The notes under the pieces were generated by a model. The model was not told the origin of the DNA, ran no database searches, and saw only the letters and a program-made list of their open reading frames with translations. A stretch of DNA of 64,000 nt, from NCBI RefSeq assembly GCF_024218795.1, contig NZ_CP100403.1:124001-188000 (forward strand), written 5' to 3'. Positions 58,401-64,000 of the stretch are shown here, one piece after another; position 1 is the stretch's first letter, and each line of letters starts with the position of its first letter. A program made the position numbers and the translations under genes. This DNA comes from Halorussus aquaticus (GTDB lineage Archaea; Halobacteriota; Halobacteria; Halobacteriales; Haladaptataceae).

Positions 58401-59330
58401 ATGGCTACGACCAGTGACTCATCGGTCTCGTTCAAGGAGACCGACACGCGACACGACGAGATGCACAGTACCATCGAAGCGTGGATCGACGACCTCGTCG
58501 ACCACGTCGACGATGCGCAGGCCAGCGATGAATTCCAGGAGTGGCTCGACGTCCAGAGTCGGTTCCACGACTACTCCCACCGAAACACCCTCCTCATCAA
58601 TCTTCAGTGTCCCGAGGCGACGAAGGTCGCGGGGTACAACACCTGGCGGAATGAGTTCGACCGGCACGTCCAGGAAGGCGAGTCAGCCATCTGGATTTGG
58701 GCCCCGATCATTACCAAGCAGTGTCCCAAGTGCGAGAACTCGCCTAGCTACCACGAGCAAAGTGACTGTGAATACGACGAAACGTCGCCGGACGAGTGGT
58801 CGAAAGGGCTTGTCGGCTTCAAACCCACGTCTGTCTTCGACGTGTCCCAGACCGAAGGTGAGCCGATCCCCGAACTGGAAACCGAGGCAACTGGGGACGC
58901 CGACGATCTCGTGCCTACACTCACGGACGCAGCCGCTGATATCGGCGTGACGGTCCGTATCGTCGACGCTGCCGAGTGGGAGCATGGCGACGCAAAGGGC
59001 GTCTGCAAATACCGGAGTACGCGTGATCTCCAACCAGTCGTCGAGGCGAGAGCTCGCTCGAATCAGGCCGACCTCGCCGTGACACTCATCCACGAGTTCG
59101 CTCACGCCCTACTCCACGCCGATGTCACCGACGAGGCTGAACGGGCGAAACGCGAGGTCGAAGCGGAAGCCGTCGCGTACATCGTCGGGCGATATTTCGA
59201 TCTGGATACGAGCGGATCCGCGTTCTACGTGGCCGCGTGGCAGGGCGATGACTCGGAAGCGATTCAAGAGCGCCTCGGTCGGATCAGTTCGACGGCTCAG
59301 GAAATCATCGGGAAGGTTGTCGAAGACTGA
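58401..59330 (+). CDS. ArdC-like antirestriction protein (ssDNA-binding domain + HExxH metallopeptidase)
   Basis: A 309-residue protein. Residues about 30-110 match the ArdC N-terminal ssDNA-binding domain (FHDYSHRNTLLINLQCPEATKVAGYNTW, key YSHRNTLLIN and AGYNTWR), interrupted by a Cys-rich insertion CPKC...CEYD near 107-127. The C-terminal part has the zinc protease motif LIHEFAHALLH and EVEAEAVAYIVG. ArdC-type proteins protect incoming plasmid DNA from restriction during transfer. It fits a transferable element. Confidence 0.85.
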   Translation: MATTSDSSVSFKETDTRHDEMHSTIEAWIDDLVDHVDDAQASDEFQEWLDVQSRFHDYSHRNTLLINLQCPEATKVAGYNTWRNEFDRHVQEGESAIWIWAPIITKQCPKCENSPSYHEQSDCEYDETSPDEWSKGLVGFKPTSVFDVSQTEGEPIPELETEATGDADDLVPTLTDAAADIGVTVRIVDAAEWEHGDAKGVCKYRSTRDLQPVVEARARSNQADLAVTLIHEFAHALLHADVTDEAERAKREVEAEAVAYIVGRYFDLDTSGSAFYVAAWQGDDSEAIQERLGRISSTAQEIIGKVVED

Positions 59331-59348
59331 ATCAGCGTTCATTCAAAT

Positions 59349-59390
59349 TTAACCAACAGCCGGGGGTAATCCGCTCTATTTGTTGGTTAA
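59349..59390. repeat. Palindrome repeat 6
   Basis: Perfect arms TTAACCAACA (59349-59358) and TGTTGGTTAA (59381-59390), 22-bp spacer. It is 7 bp from the left inverted repeat of the IS1595-type element. Confidence 0.85.
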
Positions 59391-59397
59391 GTTTATC

Positions 59398-60443
59398 CGC
59401 TCTTGTGTAGAGCTACGGAAAGACCCTGTAGTTACACTGAGCCAGCTATAATCTGGGAGTATGTCTTCTGCTCAGCCGGCGTTCGGCGCGATGTTTCGAG
59501 AGTTGATCAAGCTGGGCGTCGTCGAGATCGACACCGAGCCGCTCGATGCGGGCATCGAGCGGCGACTCAAGGAATTCTGGGAGAATACATCCTGTCCACG
59601 GTGCGGGCACAACTCTGTTCAAACGTGGCCGCATCTCGACCGCGTTTGGTGTCGTAACTGCAACTTCAAGCCGGTCTACACCTACGGAACGCCGTTTCAC
59701 GAGAAGCACCTCACCTGCGGCGAGGTACTTCTCGCGTTCACGCTCTACGCCGATACGTTGCTCAGTATCAACCAGATCGCGCCGTTGCTCGGTCGGGCCT
59801 ACAAAACCGTTCACACGGCGATTCGAGAGGTGGAAGCCGCGATCCATCGCGGCTTCCCCGTCGTTTGGGGACTCCTCGACCAGACCATCGATGGACGGAC
59901 GCAAGTTGACGAATCTGGCATAGTCTGTTCGGGGTATAAGGGACAAGAGCCGCCGCGAAACAGCCGTTCTCGCGGCGGCTCGTCCCAAACTGGCCGCTCA
60001 CGTTGGCGGGGCCGCCACGGTGATCAGCTGACGCTCGTCGCGGCGTGCCGCGACTCGCTTCGCGTGATCCGTGGTCAACTCGGTATCGACTTCAGCGGTG
60101 ATTTGGAGCCAGTGATTCGGGAGGCTGAAGACCTCTCCCAGCGGCTGGGAGAGGTCTGGACCGACGGACTCCAAGCCTACCGAGAGATGGACTACGATCA
60201 CCGAACAGTCGTGCACAAAGAGAGATACGTATCGCCAGAAGGCGTCCATATTAACCAAGCTGAGTGCCTGTTTTCGCTCGTCCAGCCGTGGCTGCGGAAG
60301 TTCCGCGGCCTGTCCAAGCAGGGCTTGGAACAGGCCGCTCACACCTTCGGCATCATTCGGTCACTCAACCTAGCTGGTGAATCTATCGAGTCAGCCATTG
60401 ATTGTCTCATTATCGGGGCTTTCCACAGTTCTACATAAGAGCG
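59398..60443 (+). mobile_element. IS1595-family insertion sequence (ISH4-like)
   Basis: Terminal inverted repeats of about 25 bp: left 59398-59422 starting CGCTCTTGTGTAG, right 60419-60443 whose complement starts CGCTCTTATGTAG, with about four differences over 25. The right repeat overlaps the end of the transposase gene. No clear 8-bp target duplication is seen, so the element may have been rearranged after insertion. Confidence 0.75.
59461..60438 (+). CDS. IS1595-family transposase
   Basis: A 325-residue transposase with an N-terminal zinc ribbon (CPRCGHN...CRNCNF, residues about 43-66), an HTH (LSINQIAPLLGRAYKTVHTAIREVE, key INQIAPLLGRAYKTVH) and a DDE/N-type catalytic domain: DGRTQVDES (first Asp), EVWTDGLQAY (second Asp), HINQAECLFSLVQPWLRKFRG (N-x-x-E region). 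Appears intact. Likely able to move related elements with matching ends. Confidence 0.9.
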   Translation: MSSAQPAFGAMFRELIKLGVVEIDTEPLDAGIERRLKEFWENTSCPRCGHNSVQTWPHLDRVWCRNCNFKPVYTYGTPFHEKHLTCGEVLLAFTLYADTLLSINQIAPLLGRAYKTVHTAIREVEAAIHRGFPVVWGLLDQTIDGRTQVDESGIVCSGYKGQEPPRNSRSRGGSSQTGRSRWRGRHGDQLTLVAACRDSLRVIRGQLGIDFSGDLEPVIREAEDLSQRLGEVWTDGLQAYREMDYDHRTVVHKERYVSPEGVHINQAECLFSLVQPWLRKFRGLSKQGLEQAAHTFGIIRSLNLAGESIESAIDCLIIGAFHSST

Positions 60444-60459
60444 AGGTTGGTATGGCACT

Positions 60460-60642
60460 CTACTCGAGTTCCACGACGTCTCCACGCCCGTTGTCGAGGA
60501 TTTCTCGCACCTCGGCCAAGAACTCTTGACCTTCCTCGTGGAGCCTTGTGCCTTCATCGAGGTCACACTCGTCCGCATCGAGCTGCTCAATGATTTCCTC
60601 GACACGGCTCAGCCGATCGTGGATCTCTTGGTCGTTTGCCAC
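60460..60642 (-). CDS. xseB: Exonuclease VII small subunit
   Basis: I chose the GTG at 60642, preceded by GGGGGTGATC at the end of xseA, giving 60 residues; an ATG at 60663 would overlap xseA by 19 nt. The helical pattern IHDRLSRVEEIIEQLDADECDLDEGTRLHEEGQEFLAEVREIL (keys EEIIEQLD, LDEGTRLHEEG) is typical of XseB. It forms the multi-copy stalk of ExoVII. Confidence 0.9.
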   Translation of the reverse strand: MANDQEIHDRLSRVEEIIEQLDADECDLDEGTRLHEEGQEFLAEVREILDNGRGDVVELE

Positions 60643-60644
60643 GC

Positions 60645-61697
60645 TCAGATCACCCCCAGCCACAGTCCGGTAATGACCAACAACAGCAACAGCAGCACAG
60701 CGATTGCGGCCTTGTAGTAGATCGGCGGAACCCCCTCAGGTGCGGCCGCCTCGTCGACTGCTTCGACGAGTTCCTGTTCGTGTTCGTGCTCCTGCTGGAA
60801 AGTTTCGTACGCAGCCTCGAGTTGCTGCTCCAGCGGTTCGACCTCACTCGCAAGGAACTCCTCGCGAGAACTCACGATATACTCGCCGGCGGCCGTCGGC
60901 GTGATCGTCGCGACATCCGCCACCTGATCAGCGATTAGCTGGTCATCAGTGTGCCCAATTGCGGTGATGATCGGCGTGTTCGCGGTGAAGATCGCCTCCG
61001 CGACCCGCTCGGTGTTGAAGGCTTGGAGGTTCGAATCACTCCCGCCGCCGCGACCGACGATGATCGCGTCGACGTCCTCGGAGCGGTCGAGGTGGTGGAT
61101 GCCGTTCGCGATGGACGTCGGCGCCTCCGATCCCTGGACAGTCGCGTCCTTCACCAGGATATCGGCGGTGGGGTCCTGCTCGTGGATCGCGTTCTGGATG
61201 TCGTACTGGGCGTCCCCCCGGAGAGAAGTGACGACGCCGACCCGCTCCGGGAACGCCGGTGGTTGTTGTTTCTGCTCGTCGTCGAACCAGCCACGCTCTT
61301 CGAGTTCGCTTCGCAGTCGCTCGACTGCGGCCGCCTGGTCGCCGTCGCCGACGACGATCACTTCCCACGGTTTGAGGTCGATTTTCCCACCTTCGACCCA
61401 GTAGTCGATATCGCCCTCGAGGATGACCTCGGTGCCGTCTTCGAGCTCGGCGTCCATATCCCGGTAGCGGTTCGCCCAAATCATACAGGGGAGTTCAGCG
61501 TCGCCGTCGGTGAGCGTGAAGTAGAGCGCCGTACTGTTCTGGTGGAGGTCAGTGACTTCGCCAATACCGCGGACACCGTTGAGGGCAGGCATCTCCTCGA
61601 CGATAGATGCAATCCGGTCGTTCAGCTCTGACACGGTGAGGACCTCTCTCGCATCGGGTTCGACCGCCTGCCGTTCGGTTTCCGGTGCGTCCGCCAT
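60645..61697 (-). CDS. xseA: Exonuclease VII large subunit with C-terminal membrane helix
   Basis: A 350-residue protein: an OB-fold N-terminus (residues about 20-130), then the catalytic region with GVVTSLRGDAQYDIQNAIHEQDP and IIVGRGGGSDSNLQAFNTERVAEAIF, and TAIGHTDDQLIADQVADVATITPTAA (keys GRGGGSDSNLQAFN, GHTDDQLIADQVAD). It is shorter than bacterial XseA (about 450), as usual in haloarchaea. The C-terminus has a helix AAIAVLLLLLLVITGLWLGVI-like (keys IAVLLLLLLV), which suggests membrane attachment, unusual for this enzyme. It degrades single-stranded DNA. Confidence 0.93.
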   Translation of the reverse strand: MADAPETERQAVEPDAREVLTVSELNDRIASIVEEMPALNGVRGIGEVTDLHQNSTALYFTLTDGDAELPCMIWANRYRDMDAELEDGTEVILEGDIDYWVEGGKIDLKPWEVIVVGDGDQAAAVERLRSELEERGWFDDEQKQQPPAFPERVGVVTSLRGDAQYDIQNAIHEQDPTADILVKDATVQGSEAPTSIANGIHHLDRSEDVDAIIVGRGGGSDSNLQAFNTERVAEAIFTANTPIITAIGHTDDQLIADQVADVATITPTAAGEYIVSSREEFLASEVEPLEQQLEAAYETFQQEHEHEQELVEAVDEAAAPEGVPPIYYKAAIAVLLLLLLVITGLWLGVI

Positions 61698-61980
61698 CTC
61701 CGTCTACTAACTCTTGCCAGGAACCTCAAAAAGCTACGTTCGAGTGATGGGTCGGCTGTGTTACGCAGGCCTACAGGTCGCGGGGCTGAACCGTCTTCCG
61801 ATCGTTGGCCTCAGCACGCTCTGCGGCGTCGTCGAGCAGTTCGGCGACCTCTTCGTTGAGGCCGTCGTAGAAATCTGCCGACACGTTGTGCTTCGACAGT
61901 GCATCCTTCACAGCTGCTTTGACGATCAGGTCAGACATTCCATCCTGGAGTTATCTTGTTCAGCATATAAACGTTGAAGA
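61290..61980 (-). repeat. Right arm of inverted duplication
   Basis: Inverted copy of 26851-27543, spanning promoter, DUF1931 gene, spacer and the first 136 codons of xseA. Here xseA continues intact beyond 61290. Confidence 0.9.
61771..61938 (-). CDS. DUF1931 histone-fold small protein, right copy
   Basis: A 55-residue protein, MSDLIVKAAVKDALSKHNVS at the start and NDRKTVQPRDL at the end, nearly identical to the left copy at 26893. It precedes the intact xseA by 73 bp with a conserved spacer. Histone-fold family; probably DNA-binding. Confidence 0.88.
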   Translation of the reverse strand: MSDLIVKAAVKDALSKHNVSADFYDGLNEEVAELLDDAAERAEANDRKTVQPRDL

Positions 61981-61989
61981 ACTACGGTG

Positions 61990-63192
61990 TTACTGACGAA
62001 AGAGGGAGCGTATAAGTGTTGTCGAAAGGCGATCGGCGTTCCGCATCAGTACCGTCCCTATGATACTCGTTAGGAGAACGTACCCAACGGTGAACGCCGG
62101 GATCGTCTCTCGAAGCGCAGAGGTGGTACCTGCTGTTACGAGGAACGCAGCGATGACGAGCGAGAACTCGCCGCGGGGCGCTAATGCACACCCAACCCGT
62201 ACTGACCGATGACGATCCAATCCGTACGCCCGTCCAGCGAAGAACCCACTTACGAGCTGTCCGCTTGTGGTAACAACGACTGCGACGAGAACGAATCCAA
62301 GTGTTGCCATCAACAATGCCGGGTTCGTCTGTAATCCGATCACGAAAAAGAACATCGCGGCGAAGAGATCCCGAGTGGGCGCGATGAGCCGTTCAATTCT
62401 ATCTGTGTGTCTCGTTCGGCCGAAAGCAGTCCCAACGAGAAACGCAGCAACAGCTTCACTGACCCCCACCATGAGCCCGGCACCGGCGACAATAGCTCCA
62501 ACACCGAGGACACCGATGACGAAGATTTCGGTTGAGCCCACGCCGAAGAGCCGTTCGAGGATTCCTGCTCCGTAATACGCTGCGCCAAGCAGGAGGAGCA
62601 GAAACAGTATCGATTGACCGATGGAGAGAACAACGGTTGATGCATCCGTGCCACCAACTAAGAACACAGAGAGAAGAGCGAATCCGAGAGCAGTCAGGAT
62701 ATCCTCGATAACAATAACACCGAGAATCGCCTGACTCTCCGGATCTACGATCCACCCGAGATCGATGAGCGATTTCGCGATGATGACCGTCGAAGAGTTG
62801 AAGACGATCAGGGCGATGAACCCTGCTTCTAGCCAGGTAAACCCGAATGCGAGCCCGAGAGCGATACCGAGTGGGAGACTAATCCCGATATCGACGGCAC
62901 CGGCACGCAGGAATCTAATGCGGTTCGTGAAGAGCTGTTCGAGGCTCAGTTCGAGGCCCACGAAAAACAGAAGCAAGACGACACCCAGGTCAGCCAGCAG
63001 TCTCACGATATCTGGACTGTCTATGAGAGTCAACGAGATACCGCCGAGCGACGGTGCGTATGGACCAATGAGAATTCCGACGATGATGTACGCAGGAATA
63101 ACAGACTGCTTGTATCGAAGTGCCAGCGCTCCTGCCCCCGCGAGCAACAGGAGGAGGACACCGGCCGTAAAGAGAAGATTGAACTCGACCAC
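61990..63192 (-). CDS. CPA2-family cation:proton antiporter (KefB/Na+-H+ type)
   Basis: A 400-residue membrane protein with about twelve helices: GILIGPYAPSLGG, LGVVLLLFFVGLELSLEQL, GVIVIEDILTALGFALLSVF (Glu-Asp in the unwound helix, typical of Na+ or K+ antiporters), FFFVIGLQTNPALL, ALAPRGEFSLVIA. It lacks the C-terminal TrkA-N domain of KefB; regulation may be by the TrkA-C-like protein encoded just upstream (63256-63732), transcribed in the same direction with 63 bp between. Confidence 0.92.
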   Translation of the reverse strand: MVEFNLLFTAGVLLLLLAGAGALALRYKQSVIPAYIIVGILIGPYAPSLGGISLTLIDSPDIVRLLADLGVVLLLFFVGLELSLEQLFTNRIRFLRAGAVDIGISLPLGIALGLAFGFTWLEAGFIALIVFNSSTVIIAKSLIDLGWIVDPESQAILGVIVIEDILTALGFALLSVFLVGGTDASTVVLSIGQSILFLLLLLGAAYYGAGILERLFGVGSTEIFVIGVLGVGAIVAGAGLMVGVSEAVAAFLVGTAFGRTRHTDRIERLIAPTRDLFAAMFFFVIGLQTNPALLMATLGFVLVAVVVTTSGQLVSGFFAGRAYGLDRHRSVRVGCALAPRGEFSLVIAAFLVTAGTTSALRETIPAFTVGYVLLTSIIGTVLMRNADRLSTTLIRSLFRQ

Positions 63193-63255
63193 AGTGGGCT
63201 ACCTGACTTCGGGAGAGATGAAAGGCGTTGTCTCTCTTGCCGGCTCGCTCGACAG

Positions 63256-63732
63256 CTACGCTGTTAGGAGTTCATCGAGGGCGTCGTATGCCTCATCAGT
63301 CCCGACCACAACGAGCATATCTCCGGCCTGAATGTCGGTGTCCGGGTCTGGATTCGATATTGTCCGGTCACCGCGCTGGATTGCGAGAATCGAGACTCCT
63401 GTGCGACTTCGGAGCTGTGTCTGGCGAATGGGCTGATTTGCAATTGGCGATGTTTGCCCGACTTCGATCCACTTGATGCGAGCATCTTCAAAGGCGTCCT
63501 CGAGGCCTTCCCCGACCGGATGGAAATATGTCCCATCGAATATCTCCGCGATTTTTCGGGCCTGTGACTCGGTCGCTTCGAACAGTTGCTCACTGTCACC
63601 ATCGGCGTCTTCTCGCCAGTAGGTCTCCCGACGGCCGTTGTTATGCACCACGATGACGAACTCACCACCGGTCGGGAACGATAGAGTATAGCGACGACCG
63701 ACGCCTGGAAGCTGGGTTTCGAAGACCTTCAT
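63256..63732 (-). CDS. TrkA-C domain antiporter regulatory subunit (KhtT-like)
   Basis: A 158-residue soluble protein: an N-terminal beta-rich region (TQLPGVGRRYTLSFPTGGEFVIVVHNNGRRE, key LPGVGRRYTL) and a C-terminal TrkA-C domain (SRTGVSILAIQRGDRTISNPDPDTDIQAGDMLVVVGTDEAYDALDELL, key GVSILAIQRGD, AGDMLVVVGT). This is the layout of KhtT and related subunits, which bind nucleotides and gate the antiporter encoded next. Confidence 0.92.
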   Translation of the reverse strand: MKVFETQLPGVGRRYTLSFPTGGEFVIVVHNNGRRETYWREDADGDSEQLFEATESQARKIAEIFDGTYFHPVGEGLEDAFEDARIKWIEVGQTSPIANQPIRQTQLRSRTGVSILAIQRGDRTISNPDPDTDIQAGDMLVVVGTDEAYDALDELLTA

Positions 63733-63820
63733 TGAGCGGGTATTCGCAGGAGATACATATTGGCCTTCGGGTCAGTGATACGAGCACTTTTCTCGCATCT
63801 ATCCGAACCACCGAGTGTGT

Positions 63821-63970
63821 ATGGGTACTCGCCGAACACCGCCGACTATCTGCCCGGACTGTGGGGCCGAGGATTCGTACCGGCCACGGTATACAACGGG
63901 AGGAGGCTGGCGGGTCTCACACTATCGATGTCTCCGCTGTGGTCGAGAATTCTATCCCCATCGTGAGTAG
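63821..63970 (+). CDS. Tiny zinc-ribbon protein
   Basis: A 49-residue frame starting at ATG 63821: CPDCGAEDSYRP and YRCLRCGREFYP form a C-x2-C...C-x2-C ribbon; the ends are short and basic. It is in a different frame from a longer open frame that covers the same DNA but has no such pattern. Typical of the many small zinc proteins of haloarchaea. It lies at the window edge with only 30 bp beyond. Confidence 0.7.
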   Translation: MGTRRTPPTICPDCGAEDSYRPRYTTGGGWRVSHYRCLRCGREFYPHRE

Positions 63971-64000
63971 TCGATATCTCAGTCAGGAAGGCACCTCCAT

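Noticed and set aside
29800-59390. CRISPR array made of the TTAACCAACA repeats
   Set aside because: Copies are kilobases apart, are palindromes with variable centres, and have no cas genes nearby.
63760-63966. 68-residue open frame at the right edge
   Set aside because: The same DNA in another frame encodes a clear four-Cys zinc ribbon (63821-63970), which is far more likely coding.

Overview
The window comes from a halophilic archaeon (class Halobacteria). The predicted proteins are strongly acidic, many exported proteins carry twin-arginine plus lipobox leaders, and there is a TFIIB-type initiation factor, a halocyanin-like blue copper protein, haloarchaeal HTH regulators and TATA-type promoters. 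I cannot assign a genus. No replication protein, origin or conjugation gene is visible, so I cannot say whether this is a chromosomal island or part of a megaplasmid.

Left region (1-26.8 kb). The left edge cuts a membrane protein gene. It is followed by a stand-alone TnpB element, a tRNA-Glu(CTC), cydAB (cytochrome bd oxidase), a halocyanin-like protein, a two-domain multicopper oxidase, a CPBP protease, dsbB/dsbA, a heme A synthase-like protein, tfb, two small regulator units, a zinc/cadmium efflux pair (CDF carrier and a double-HMA P-type ATPase) with small membrane proteins, and a block of exported proteins (two P19/Tp34-like metal binders and a DyP/EfeB-like protein). The themes are respiration, exported thiol chemistry and metal homeostasis.

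Middle region (26.85-61.98 kb). This 35-kb stretch is bracketed by an inverted duplication of [DUF1931 histone-fold gene + xseA]. The right copy is intact (with xseB). The left xseA is cut and fused in frame to the C-terminal end of a TFB gene. Inside, two kinds of DNA alternate. The first is small, all plus-strand accessory genes of plasmid type (29.9-34.6, 40.4-42.3 and 56.9-59.3 kb). Most are preceded by a T-tract plus GC-rich hairpin leader, and the blocks are edged by six copies of a palindrome with TTAACCAACA arms 20-22 bp apart. The second is cargo: toxin-antitoxin-like pairs (27.7-28.8, 32.5-33.9 and 35.2-35.9 kb), an arsenic module (arsC, acr3, two arsR, ridA, a frameshifted permease, a small Cys-pair peptide; 36.0-40.2 kb), a broad mercury module (merA, merB, an ArsR regulator, several membrane proteins with vicinal cysteines, a zinc finger/TlpA/DUF3105 fusion, a CopZ-like metallochaperone with a second MerA-like flavoprotein; 42.4-52.1 kb), a NikR/NicO nickel pair (52.1-53.5 kb) and a copper module (regulator, copA with a YPC motif, copZ; 53.4-56.6 kb). 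An IS1595-type element sits just inside the right duplication.

Right edge (62-64 kb). A CPA2 cation/proton antiporter, its TrkA-C-like regulatory subunit and a tiny zinc-ribbon protein.

Overall the window reads as a multi-metal resistance island built from modules inserted among plasmid-type accessory genes. The features least explained by known families are the repeated palindrome, the repeated hairpin leaders, the inverted duplication with its chimeric gene, and the set of vicinal-Cys membrane proteins in the mercury module. Two genes carry apparent 1-nt frameshifts, both in C/G homopolymers, so sequencing error must be excluded.
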